Under the pieces are notes generated by a model. It was given only the letters and a program-made list of their open reading frames with translations. It had not been told where the DNA came from and searched no databases. Made by a program: the position numbers and the translations under genes. This document shows positions 7,240-14,904 of a stretch of 64,000 nt of DNA, one piece after another. Source of the DNA: Pannonibacter sp051860505 (GTDB lineage Bacteria > Pseudomonadota > Alphaproteobacteria > Rhizobiales > Stappiaceae); contig NZ_JBHYDX010000004.1 of NCBI RefSeq assembly GCF_051860505.1, positions 1 through 64,000 on the forward strand, written 5' to 3'. Numbering within the stretch: position 1 is the stretch's first letter; each line of letters opens with the position of its first letter.

Positions 7240-9693
7240 TCAAAGGCCGCGCCGGCCAAGCGACACGGCGCGGGCAATGTCGCTGGCGACCTGCGTGCGG
7301 GATTGGCGGAAGCTCTCGACGTCGCGGGCGTTGATCGTGATGTTGACGGTAGGCGCGCTGATCCGGCGGTCGCTTGCCGCCTCCTGGCGCGACAGAACCC
7401 GCTCGCCGCGTTGCAGGATGGCGGGCACCTCGTCTGGCTTGAGACCTGCCCAGCCGCCGGCATGCATCCGGGGCGCGGCCGCGAAGGCCATGGCCGGGAC
7501 CAGGCGTGTTGGTCCCGAAGAGCCGACCATCCCGCCTGCATGCAGGATGCTGGCGAAGATCCCACCCATGCCACCCAGTGTGCCGGACAGGGCACCAGAC
7601 AGGGCACTGGCGATCGGCCCGAGAATGAAGCGCCGCGCCGCAAGTCTCGCGAGATCGGCGATCAGGGACGTGACGAGGTCGCGGACATCGAGCTTGCCGG
7701 TCTTCACGAATGCGCCAACGGCGGTCTCGGCCGACTGGAAGGCGCCCACGAGCGTACTGCCGATCTCGCCGCCGATGTCTCGCGCCCGGGCCGCATAGTC
7801 TGTGAGCGCAGCGGTCACAGCCTGCCATCCGGTCAGGGCTTCCTTTGCCCCCTTGGTGGACGCGGCCCCGGCCTTGGCCGAAGTCTCGCCGGCGCGTTCG
7901 GCGGCGGCGGCGGTGTCGTTCAGTCCGGCCGTGAGGGTGCCGGCCGAGGCTGCTGCATCTGCAAGTGCGGTTTTGGCTTCGATCCCTGTGCCTGTCACGG
8001 CATTCTTCAGCGCCTGCCAGCTGGCCAGCGGCCGACCTGCGGCTTCGGCGAGTTCGCTTGCGACTTGCGCGTCGCCTCCGGCCCGGGCGCGCGCATCGTC
8101 GGCCATCGCATCAAGCCCGAGGTCGGGTGGTTGCAGATAGGTGCGTGCCAGCGCGGCGGAGACCGCATCGGTCGCCGCAGCCCCTGCAGCCGTTGCCGCC
8201 CCCTCGAACGGGTTGCCGATGCGGCCGAGATCGATCGGCGCGAGGGTACCGACCCGCACCCCACCTTCGCCGATGGCCCAGTCCGGCAGCAACGCAAGGG
8301 CCGCATTCAGCGTCTCGATGAAGCTGTTGATGCGTGTGACGACGCCGTTCAGCATCGCCTCGACACCGGAGATCAGACCATTCGCCGCCTGATAGGCAAA
8401 ATCGCCGATGGCACCGGGCAGTCTGCTCCAGATTGCCACGGCCGCATCGTAGGCCCCCTGGAAGACGGCGCTCGTCCGGTCGCCAAAGCTAACGACGCCT
8501 GCGATGGTGCCCTCCTGCGCCGAGAGACCTGCGGCCTTCAGTCTCTCCCAACCGGCCGCCATTCGGGCCAACGCCGCGTCTTGCGCCAGACCGATGCGCG
8601 ACCAGATCTCGCGGGCCAGATCACCAAGGAGGCGAAGCGCTTCGCCTACGCCGCCAACCCGCTCGACGAGTTGCGAGAGTTGGTAGACCAGCTCGCCCGC
8701 GCCGACGATCAGAGCCCCGAGGCCGGTGCGGATCAGCGCACCGCGCAGCACGACCAAGGCCGTTGCAAGGCCGCGCACCGACAGCGCGGCGGCGGCCAGC
8801 CCGGCAACCCAGCGGCCCGCGAGAAAGGTCGCGAAGGTCACGGCATAGGTGGTCAGGCGGCCGATGTTGTCGAAAAGCCCGCGAATGGCGATGCCGAGCG
8901 GTCCGGTGCGGCTGGCCACCGCCGCCATGGCGTTGGCGACAGCTTCCAGCGCCGGGGCCGCGGCGACCGCCAGCTGGTTCGAGAGCCCCCGCCAGATGAG
9001 GCCGAGGCGCGAGATCGCGTCGTTCGTCCGCTCGATCTGGTCGGCATCCTGTTCGGAGACGACGACACCGAAGGCAAGTACGTCCTCGGTCGCCTGGCGC
9101 AGCGTCGCGGTGTCGATCCGCGACATGGCGATGGAGCCTTCCTCGCCGAAGAGCTGACCCGCGACGGCGGCGCGCTCCGCCGCAGGCACGAAGCTCTCGA
9201 TGGCGGCATTGATCGCGCCGACGCGCTGGTCCAGCGGCAGCGCGATCAGGTCGTTGGCCGAAAGGCCCAGCCGGTCGAGCGCGTCGGCAGCCGGTCCTGT
9301 CCCGGCGGCCGCCTGGCTGAGGCGGCGCGTCAGATCCTTGGTTGCCTGTTCGATGCCGGACATGGAAACGCCAGCCAACTCGCCCGCGCGCTCGAGTGTC
9401 TGGATCGAGGCGACGGTGGTGCCGAGCGACTGCGCGAGCTTGGCCTGCGCATCGACGGTCTGGAGGCTAGAGCGGATCATCGCCACGCCAGCGGCCGTAG
9501 CGGCAGCGACAGCCGCCGCCGCTGCGACACGCACCCGGCGCGAGAAGGCCGCAAGCCGGGCGTTCGCAGCCTCCATCTCGTGGGCAAGCCGTCCGAAGCC
9601 GCGCGACCCGGCTTCGCCCACCCCTTCCAGTTCGGCGCGCACCTGCCGTCCGCCCACGGCCGCGAGGCGGACGCTGACCCTCTTCTCAGCCAC
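7240..9693 (-). CDS. Phage tail tape measure protein
   Basis: An 817-residue protein rich in alanine and helix, with hydrophobic segments in the middle and a C-terminus typical of lambda-type tape measures. The N-terminus (MAEKRVSVRLAAVGGRQVRAELEGVG) and the helical LAQSLGTTVASIQTLERAGELAGVS block are characteristic. Tape measures set tail length and help DNA injection. At roughly 0.15 nm per residue the tail would be near 120 nm (inference). Translation starts at GTG 9693, overlapping the end of the frameshifted chaperone by eight bases. The C-terminal motif MHAGGWAGLKPDEVPAILQR is common in Rhodobacterales phages. Confidence 0.92.
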   Translation of the reverse strand: MAEKRVSVRLAAVGGRQVRAELEGVGEAGSRGFGRLAHEMEAANARLAAFSRRVRVAAAAAVAAATAAGVAMIRSSLQTVDAQAKLAQSLGTTVASIQTLERAGELAGVSMSGIEQATKDLTRRLSQAAAGTGPAADALDRLGLSANDLIALPLDQRVGAINAAIESFVPAAERAAVAGQLFGEEGSIAMSRIDTATLRQATEDVLAFGVVVSEQDADQIERTNDAISRLGLIWRGLSNQLAVAAAPALEAVANAMAAVASRTGPLGIAIRGLFDNIGRLTTYAVTFATFLAGRWVAGLAAAALSVRGLATALVVLRGALIRTGLGALIVGAGELVYQLSQLVERVGGVGEALRLLGDLAREIWSRIGLAQDAALARMAAGWERLKAAGLSAQEGTIAGVVSFGDRTSAVFQGAYDAAVAIWSRLPGAIGDFAYQAANGLISGVEAMLNGVVTRINSFIETLNAALALLPDWAIGEGGVRVGTLAPIDLGRIGNPFEGAATAAGAAATDAVSAALARTYLQPPDLGLDAMADDARARAGGDAQVASELAEAAGRPLASWQALKNAVTGTGIEAKTALADAAASAGTLTAGLNDTAAAAERAGETSAKAGAASTKGAKEALTGWQAVTAALTDYAARARDIGGEIGSTLVGAFQSAETAVGAFVKTGKLDVRDLVTSLIADLARLAARRFILGPIASALSGALSGTLGGMGGIFASILHAGGMVGSSGPTRLVPAMAFAAAPRMHAGGWAGLKPDEVPAILQRGERVLSRQEAASDRRISAPTVNITINARDVESFRQSRTQVASDIARAVSLGRRGL

Positions 9694-10350
9694 GGGGATG
9701 ATCCATCTGTTCGTTGAGCTTCGCGACCATCACCGCTTCGATGACGGGCAGCAGTTCGGCCGTGGCGAGCGGCGGCACGCCGAGCGCGTCACCGAGCGCG
9801 AGCGCCGCCGCCATGTCCCAGCCGATTACGGCACCGGGCAGCACACGTAGCTGGCCTCCGAGGCGGCTGACGAGGTCCCAGACCTGCCCGCCTTCGTGGG
9901 TGAGCGGCCGGTTCAGCCGCGCCGGGCAGTCCGGGCAGACTTGCGTGCAGGCTTCGCAGTAGCGCTCGCCCCCGCCAAAGGACCATTCGGCGAGAGCGCG
10001 GAGGCGTTTTTTTCTCGTTCCAGCAGCAGGCCCTTGGAGACGTAGGTCATCTGGAAGGCCTCGAAGATCGGCCAGACGTCGAGCAGCGCGTCGATGGCCT
10101 CCGGGCTCGGGTCGATGGGATTGCCGTCGGCGTCGCCGATGCCCTCCCAGGCAAGCACCGCCCGGCGCGCCAGCGCCTTGGCGAAGGCGACGGCCCGCTC
10201 CTCGTCGGAGGCCTCCTCGGGCACCGCCTCGACTGAGGGATCACTGCGCGTAGCCACCATCAGCGCGGTGGTCAGCGGGCGCAATTGGACCCGGACGCCG
10301 GGGGCGAGGTCATGCCAGCGCGGCGCGTTGGTCAGGTCGAGCGTGAGCAT
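9686..10350 (-). CDS. Tail assembly chaperone, -1 frameshift product (gpGT-like)
   Basis: Downstream of the first chaperone frame a second coding frame runs to the stop at 9686-9688. It carries a Cys-rich segment (YCEACTQVCPDCP) and an alanine/leucine-rich end (MAAALALGDALGVPP) like a family found beside GTA-type tape measures. No ATG, GTG or TTG with a ribosome binding site opens this frame near its beginning. It joins the upstream frame exactly at the slippery run A AAA AAC at 10007-10013 by a -1 shift, the arrangement of lambda G/GT. The fused product would be about 221 residues. The slip is inferred from sequence; its efficiency is unknown. Confidence 0.72.
9913..10350 (-). CDS. Tail assembly chaperone (gpG-like), zero-frame product
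   Basis: A 145-residue protein beginning MLTLDLTNAPRWHDLAPGVR and containing the acidic block EEASDEERAVAFAKALARRAVLAWEG. It sits between tail tube and tape measure, the normal position for a tail assembly chaperone that coats the tape measure during assembly. The start at 10350 overlaps the stop of the tail tube gene; an alternative M at 10389 would overlap it much more. The last ~30 residues, after the slippery run, are low-complexity and basic, as expected when the zero frame is read past a frameshift site. Confidence 0.8.
   Translation of the reverse strand: MLTLDLTNAPRWHDLAPGVRVQLRPLTTALMVATRSDPSVEAVPEEASDEERAVAFAKALARRAVLAWEGIGDADGNPIDPSPEAIDALLDVWPIFEAFQMTYVSKGLLLEREKNASALSPNGPLAGASATAKPARKSARTARRG
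10007..10013 (-). promoter_or_regulatory. Candidate -1 ribosomal frameshift slippery site
   Basis: Seven consecutive A residues on the coding (minus) strand, read in the zero frame as GAA AAA AAC, form the classic X XXY YYZ heptamer A AAA AAC. It lies about 30 codons before the zero-frame stop, where the two chaperone frames overlap. Homopolymer A7 is otherwise rare in this high-GC region. Confidence 0.7.
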
Positions 10351-11288
10351 CAGTAGGTCTCCACGTCGTTCACGAGGGTGGCGGTGCACATCCGGCCGAC
10401 GACGCTGTCGCGGGCGGCCTGCCAGTCGAAGGTCGCCTGCACGCCCTGCGGCCCGGAAATCTCGATCCGGGGGCGCGGCAGGTAGACCGCGTGCACGGTC
10501 AGGCGCAAGCTCTCACCGGACGGCAGGACGTAGGCGAACTCCATCTCGCAGGCTTCGCCGTTGATCGCCTGCGTCACCAGCGTCTGGTCGGCGAAGCGGA
10601 CCTCGATCCGGCCGGTCAGCGCCGCGATGGACGGGTCCGCGCCGTCGATGCGGCCGTCCGCGCGGATGGTCTCGATCCGGTCGAGGTTGTTGGCATAGGT
10701 GATCTCGGCAGAGACCACGTTGCCGAGGGCGGAGCCGTTGCGGGCGATCGAGCCGTTGAAGTGGCCGAAGCGTTTCAGCTCAAGCGCGGCGGGTGCTCCG
10801 GCGCTGGTGGTCGTGCCCACCGTCTCGCCCTGCGCCATCAGCCGCGCCGTCGCGGTCAGCAGGCCCGATCGCTGCATCTGCCAGGTGATCTGGTCGAGCA
10901 CGCAGCCCGAGTACATCGCATAGCGTGGCACCTCCGGCATGCCGGTCTCGATCGACATCGAGGGCAGCGTCCAGGACCCCGACTGGAACTCGTGCGTCCA
11001 GGGGCCAGTGCCTGTCGTGGTCGGCGCCCCGAAGGCTGCCTTCAGCCAGAATCCTAAGGCCACGGCGTCGAGCGGCACGACGATGTCGCCGTCCGTAGTC
11101 ACAGCGTCCTTGATCGGCGCCAGCGGATCGCGGCCGTAGCCGAGCAGCTCCGAGTTCAGCAGCGGTTGCTCGGCCCCCAGCGACGTGCTGGCGAAGGGCA
11201 TGCGGGTGAAGCCGCTCGCGGGCGGCGTTCCATAGGTCGTCTCGAACGCAAGCGCCATCAGCGCCCGCGCCCCCTGGGCTCGTGCCAT
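10350..11288 (-). CDS. Phage tail tube protein
   Basis: A 312-residue protein with features of siphophage major tail (tube) proteins: the N-terminal ALMALAFETTYGTPPASGFTRMPF, repeated beta-rich blocks (ELKRFGHFNGSIARNG, NNLDRIETIRADGRIDGADPS) and a conserved C-terminus ending QAARDSVVGRMCTATLVNDV. It polymerises into the tube around the tape measure. It lies directly upstream of the chaperones, as in lambda-like phages. Start at 11288 (MARAQGARALM) is preceded by a purine-rich stretch. Intact by length. Confidence 0.85.
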   Translation of the reverse strand: MARAQGARALMALAFETTYGTPPASGFTRMPFASTSLGAEQPLLNSELLGYGRDPLAPIKDAVTTDGDIVVPLDAVALGFWLKAAFGAPTTTGTGPWTHEFQSGSWTLPSMSIETGMPEVPRYAMYSGCVLDQITWQMQRSGLLTATARLMAQGETVGTTTSAGAPAALELKRFGHFNGSIARNGSALGNVVSAEITYANNLDRIETIRADGRIDGADPSIAALTGRIEVRFADQTLVTQAINGEACEMEFAYVLPSGESLRLTVHAVYLPRPRIEISGPQGVQATFDWQAARDSVVGRMCTATLVNDVETY

Positions 11289-11312
11289 GGTGTTCTCCTC
11301 GGGTTGTCGGGA

Positions 11313-11732
11313 TCAGCCGAGCGGATTGGTCGTGGAATAGTGCAGCACGACCGGGATCACGGCGGCCTTCAGGCTCGCCGCGCCCTCGACCGGCAGATCG
11401 ACCGGGCGCGGCGCTTCCGCCTCGACCCAGTCGCATAGCCCGCCCAGCGTGCGGTCGGCGGCGAGCGCCGATCCTATGCTGGCGGTCAGCATGTCGAAGG
11501 CGGCGTCACGGTCCGCGCCCTGCACGACCGCCTCGATCTCGGCGCGATGCTGGTAGTGATAGGCCAGCGGCGACAGCGTGACCTCCGGCTCCCCTGGTTC
11601 GCCGTCGCGCAGGATCAGCAGGCCCTCTGCGGGCACGCGTTCGGGCAGCATGTCACCGCGCAGGGCCGTGGCGGGCAGCGCCGAGAGCCGTGCGTGCAGC
11701 GCGGCGAGGATGGTTTCGCGAGGGCTTGGCAT
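11313..11732 (-). CDS. Tail terminator / minor tail protein (gpU-like)
   Basis: A 139-residue protein beginning MPSPRETILAALHARLSALP, with the central block EPEVTLSPLAYHYQHRAEIEAVVQG. Proteins of this type lie between the tail-completion and tail tube genes in Rhodobacterales and Rhizobiales prophages and resemble phage tail terminators, which cap the growing tail. The name is based on position and general similarity; no catalytic motif is expected. An 806-bp gap before it in transcription order is occupied by the antisense HigBA cassette. Confidence 0.68.
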   Translation of the reverse strand: MPSPRETILAALHARLSALPATALRGDMLPERVPAEGLLILRDGEPGEPEVTLSPLAYHYQHRAEIEAVVQGADRDAAFDMLTASIGSALAADRTLGGLCDWVEAEAPRPVDLPVEGAASLKAAVIPVVLHYSTTNPLG

Positions 11733-11756
11733 GCAGGGATGCTCATCAGACTGTTA

Positions 11757-11798
11757 TTGCAAAATTAGTGCTTCGAAGCTATATATCTTCCAAGATAT
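11757..11798 (+). promoter_or_regulatory. higBA promoter with overlapping palindromic operator
   Basis: TTGCAA (11757-11762) and TATATA (11780-11785) are separated by 17 bases, a near-consensus sigma-70 promoter. The perfect inverted repeat ATATCTT-cc-AAGATAT (11783-11798) overlaps the -10 element, just upstream of the GAGGA ribosome binding site of the toxin gene. The A+T-rich segment contrasts with the phage genes around it. Autoregulation by the XRE-type antitoxin is expected for HigBA families. Confidence 0.72.
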
Positions 11799-11807
11799 GA
11801 GGACCGT

Positions 11808-12161
11808 ATGCCTTGGACCGTTTCGTTTTCAGAAGAATTCGAGCCGGAGTTCGACGAACTCCCGCCTGAGGTTCAGGATGCAATCCTTGCCCGCGCCCTT
11901 CTTCTAGAGCGCGAGGGGCCATTGCTCGGTCGCCCGCATGCCGACACCCTGACCGGGTCAAAACATGCGAACATGAAGGAGTTGCGATGCAACGCCGCTG
12001 ATGGCGTGTGGCGCATCGCTTTTGCATTCGATCCCGACCGGCAGGCGATCCTGCTTGTCGGCGGGGACAAGTCAGGTGGCAGCGAGAAGCGCTTCTACAA
12101 GCAGTTGATCGCCCGGGCTGATGAACGGTTCGACCGTCATCTGGCGAAACGGAAAGGATGA
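11808..12161 (+). CDS. higB: RelE/ParE-family toxin, HigB-like (phage Gp49 type)
   Basis: A 117-residue toxin of the Gp49/HigB type. Typical features are FDELPPEVQDAILARALLLEREGP, the block MKELRCNAADGVWRIAFAFDP with the active-site arginines, and ILLVGGDKSGGSEKRFYKQLI. Such toxins cleave ribosome-bound mRNA. It precedes its antitoxin gene, the reverse of relBE order, and overlaps it by four bases. The pair is antisense to the phage tail genes and has its own promoter, so it is probably a moron expressed in the lysogen. Confidence 0.9.
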   Translation: MPWTVSFSEEFEPEFDELPPEVQDAILARALLLEREGPLLGRPHADTLTGSKHANMKELRCNAADGVWRIAFAFDPDRQAILLVGGDKSGGSEKRFYKQLIARADERFDRHLAKRKG

Positions 12162-12538
12162 GGACCATGGCACGGACCCTGAAGGACAAGCTGGCCGCGC
12201 TCGAACCGGCCCGTCGCGCGGGCGTCGAGGCCGAGGCCGACCGCCTCCACACCGAATATCTGACGCTGCAGGAGCTTCGCAAGGCCAAGGACCTGACGCA
12301 GGTCCAGCTGGCCCAAACCCTCGGCATCCAGCAAGCGACCGTCGCAAAATACGAGCGTCAGAGCGATCTGCTGCTATCGACGCTTTCAAGCTATGTGCAG
12401 GCCATGGGGGGCAGCCTGAAGCTCATGGTCGAGTTTCCCGGCAAGGCGCCGGTGGCGCTCGAGGGTTTTGGCGAGATTGAGGAACCTCGCCGCCGCCGTT
12501 CTGCACGCGGCAATGAACAGGCTGCCGCGCGCGCCTAA
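12158..12538 (+). CDS. higA: XRE-family antitoxin, HigA-like
   Basis: A 126-residue protein with a helix-turn-helix around residues 40-65 (LQELRKAKDLTQVQLAQTLG, then QQATVAKYERQSD), typical of HigA antitoxins that follow Gp49 toxins. It should neutralise the toxin and repress the pair through the palindrome upstream. The ATG at 12158 overlaps the toxin stop; M4 at 12167 is better placed after ATGAGGA and may be the true start. The stop codon touches the stop codon of the convergent DUF6441 gene with no intervening base. Confidence 0.9.
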   Translation: MRTMARTLKDKLAALEPARRAGVEAEADRLHTEYLTLQELRKAKDLTQVQLAQTLGIQQATVAKYERQSDLLLSTLSSYVQAMGGSLKLMVEFPGKAPVALEGFGEIEEPRRRRSARGNEQAAARA

Positions 12539-13180
12539 CTATCGGAGCCTGTCCTCTGCCCAGTTCGCCACGATCAGCCCCGGCACACTGTCCAATGCCC
12601 GATCTGCATCCCGCGCCAGGTCCAGCCGCTTCGGCAGTTTGACCTGCGGCACCAACAGAAAGATCGGCGCGGTGACATTGCCGCGCCCGATCTTCGAGCG
12701 CGACACCACCGCCTGACCCTTCGTGTTGAGCCGCCCCTCGGCGACCAGCAGGCTCGGGCCCGTCCGGCGATAGACGAAGCGCAGGCGCAGCCCGCGTCGC
12801 CGCTCCCATTCGCCGGGCGTGATGCTGCCGCCACGCAGGGACTTGCCTGCGGCGGGGAGCGGGATCGCCAGCCAGAACCCATCTTTCGAGCGGATCAGCG
12901 GCCCTGTGTCATGCGCCCCGACAATGACGGGCGCCTTCGACCAGACCAGCGCCGTCGCATCCAGGCTCTCGCCCGACTTTGGGAAGTTCTGGCTCCGGAT
13001 CGAGTTGGCGAGCCGGGTGCCCAGCCCCGCGCCGGTGATCTGCAGCCGCCATGCGGTCTTCAGCCTGGTCCCGGCCTCGCGGATCGCGGCCGATACGGCC
13101 CGCTCGCCCGCTGCGACCTCGGCCGCCATCATCGCGACAATATCGGGATCGATGTCGAGCTTCACCTTCATCGCGGTCAC
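12539..13180 (-). CDS. DUF6441 phage tail-completion protein
   Basis: A 213-residue protein of the type named DUF6441, found between head-tail joining and tail terminator genes. Recognisable blocks are GAGLGTRLANSIRSQNFPKSG, KDGFWLAIPLPAAGKS and the C-terminal APIFLLVPQVKLPKRLDLARDAD. Its position suggests a neck or tail-completion role, like gpZ of lambda (inference). It overlaps the head-tail joining gene by four bases. Intact. Confidence 0.78.
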   Translation of the reverse strand: MTAMKVKLDIDPDIVAMMAAEVAAGERAVSAAIREAGTRLKTAWRLQITGAGLGTRLANSIRSQNFPKSGESLDATALVWSKAPVIVGAHDTGPLIRSKDGFWLAIPLPAAGKSLRGGSITPGEWERRRGLRLRFVYRRTGPSLLVAEGRLNTKGQAVVSRSKIGRGNVTAPIFLLVPQVKLPKRLDLARDADRALDSVPGLIVANWAEDRLR

Positions 13181-13488
13181 GCCGGGCGCAGGTCGATGGT
13201 CCAGACCAGCCGCTCGCGGTCGCGGACGGGCTCGCCCTGGATGAGGAAGGCGTCGCCGTCGATCTCGATGCGGTCGTCGGGGCGGGGAGCTGCGATCTCG
13301 GCCACGCGTAGATCGATCCGGGTGGTTTCGGACCAGAGCCGCGCATCGCCGAAGTCGGTGAGCGCATCGGCGCGGCGCGCAACCACGCGGATGAGCTGGG
13401 GCGCGGCACCCTCGGCGATGTATGTGGCATCGCGCGCGATGTTCGGGTCGAGGAACAGCGCATCCAGCGCGATGGCGAGCGCACTCAT
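13177..13488 (-). CDS. Head-tail joining protein (gpFII-like)
   Basis: A 103-residue protein starting MSALAIALDALFLDPNIARD, with the internal motif APQLIRVVARRADALTDFGD and a C-terminus rich in beta strand. Size, position directly after the major capsid gene, and sequence fit lambda FII-like head-tail connectors, which sit at the neck and allow tail docking. The start overlaps the capsid stop by one base. An upstream M at 13875 was rejected because it would run through the capsid gene. Confidence 0.72.
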   Translation of the reverse strand: MSALAIALDALFLDPNIARDATYIAEGAAPQLIRVVARRADALTDFGDARLWSETTRIDLRVAEIAAPRPDDRIEIDGDAFLIQGEPVRDRERLVWTIDLRPA

Positions 13489-14501
13489 CACGTCCGCCGC
13501 GCCGAACGCAGCACCTGCGGGCGGGTGCAGATCGGCAACGGATTGCTCTCGATCTCGAGGCGGACCCATTCGTCGCGGTCGCGGTCCGGGATCATGCGGG
13601 CATAGAGCGGCAGGCCGAGCGTGTTGACCGTCTCGAAGGTATCGGCCGGGGCATGGTAGATCTCGAACAGCCCCTCGACCCCCTCGGGATAGAAGTACGC
13701 CTTGTCGGTGGGAACGCCAAAGCCGAGACCTCCCCGGTAGCGGCGGAAGGTGATGCCGCCAAAGCTGACCTCCTCGCCGACACGGCCACGAAGATCCGCG
13801 GCTGCAGCGGTGTTGAGATAGGTCTCGCGCACCTCCTTGTGGGCGACGAGATCGGCAAAGAAGCTCGATCCGCATTCGGCGCGAAGCTGAACCTGTCCGG
13901 CTGCCAGCCCGCCAAGGCTGTCCTCGACGCTTTCGATGAGCGCCTGACAGCGCTTGCGCAGTGCACCCGACGCCGGGGTGGCATTGTCGAGGTCGAAGTC
14001 CACCTCTGGCGCCGGCGTGATGCCGAATTCGGCAAAGTAGTCCACCACGGTCACACCGTCCTTCGGATCCTTCACCACACCCTGGATACCGTTGAAGAGA
14101 TGGAACTCGAACGTGGCCTCGGCGTCGTTCCGCAGCCGCCCCAACTTGCGGGCGACTTCAGCCTGCAACTGCTGGACAGCGGTTTCCGAACCGAAGTCCC
14201 GGATTGACTGGATCTCGGAGGCCCAGAGCACGTCCTGCTTCTTGAACTGGCGAACGACGAATGCCCGCATCTGCCGCCGTTCGGGGACCTGTTGCTCATA
14301 GGCCGAGCCACGCTCGGAGAAGGGGATGAGCGACAGGGTGCCATCCCGGCTCTCGATCATGACGGTCCGGGAGCGGACGCCGCGCGCACCGAAGAGCCCC
14401 GCACCTGAGAGGATCGCGGGCTTGAAGGGAATGGTCTCCAGCGCACGGGTGAGCTCGATGATCGAGAAGGCATCGCCTTCAAAGATGTCCATGGTTGCCA
14501 T
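13488..14501 (-). CDS. Major capsid protein (lambda gpE family)
   Basis: A 337-residue major capsid protein of the phage_cap_E family. Typical blocks are the N-terminal FEGDAFSIIELTRALETIPF, the mid-region EATFEFHLFNGIQGVVKD and the late GGITFRRYRGGLGF. It builds the icosahedral shell in the HK97 fold. Neighbours (decoration protein, protease, portal) match the lambda head order. Length is normal and no lesion is visible. Confidence 0.95.
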   Translation of the reverse strand: MATMDIFEGDAFSIIELTRALETIPFKPAILSGAGLFGARGVRSRTVMIESRDGTLSLIPFSERGSAYEQQVPERRQMRAFVVRQFKKQDVLWASEIQSIRDFGSETAVQQLQAEVARKLGRLRNDAEATFEFHLFNGIQGVVKDPKDGVTVVDYFAEFGITPAPEVDFDLDNATPASGALRKRCQALIESVEDSLGGLAAGQVQLRAECGSSFFADLVAHKEVRETYLNTAAAADLRGRVGEEVSFGGITFRRYRGGLGFGVPTDKAYFYPEGVEGLFEIYHAPADTFETVNTLGLPLYARMIPDRDRDEWVRLEIESNPLPICTRPQVLRSARRT

Positions 14502-14526
14502 GGGAATGTCCTTTCGCGGGGAGGGG

Positions 14527-14898
14527 TCAGCGCAGCAGGATGCCGAGCGCAGTCAACGCCGCAGTCGCGGCCGTGATCTGCGGTTCCGTTGCGCCTGTGG
14601 GCCAGACCAGCTCGTTGCGGTTGACGATGGCCGGGCCGCGCAGGACCACGACGGCCGGGGCATCGGCGGCACTTGCGTCGGCGGCCCCCCAGAGGATCGC
14701 GGCAGCGGTCTGGCTTCCGTTCGAGGCTGCGGGAGCGAGCTGGGTGAACTTGCCACCCGAGGTGATCTTGCCGAGCACGGTTCCAGGATCGAGCTTGCCT
14801 GCGCCGGAGGCGAGGGTGACCGTCTCCCGGGTGTAGTCGCGCAAGGCTTCCCAGACGAGGAAGCTGCCCGGGTGCCGGCCTTCGGTCAGTGTGGTCAT
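14527..14898 (-). CDS. Head decoration protein (lambda gpD-like)
   Basis: A 123-residue protein matching lambda gpD-type decoration proteins: it begins MTTLTEGRHPGSFLVWEALR, has the block SGGKFTQLAPAASNGSQTAA and the strongly conserved late segment PAIVNRNELVWPTGATEPQI. It binds as trimers on the expanded capsid and stabilises it. It lies between head protease and capsid genes as expected. Confidence 0.92.
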   Translation of the reverse strand: MTTLTEGRHPGSFLVWEALRDYTRETVTLASGAGKLDPGTVLGKITSGGKFTQLAPAASNGSQTAAAILWGAADASAADAPAVVVLRGPAIVNRNELVWPTGATEPQITAATAALTALGILLR

Positions 14899-14904
14899 GG
14901 GAGT

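Noticed and set aside
6949..9717. A 922-residue plus-strand open frame opposite the tape measure gene
   Set aside because: It lies wholly antisense to the tape measure and DUF2460 genes, and its composition is a mirror of their codons.
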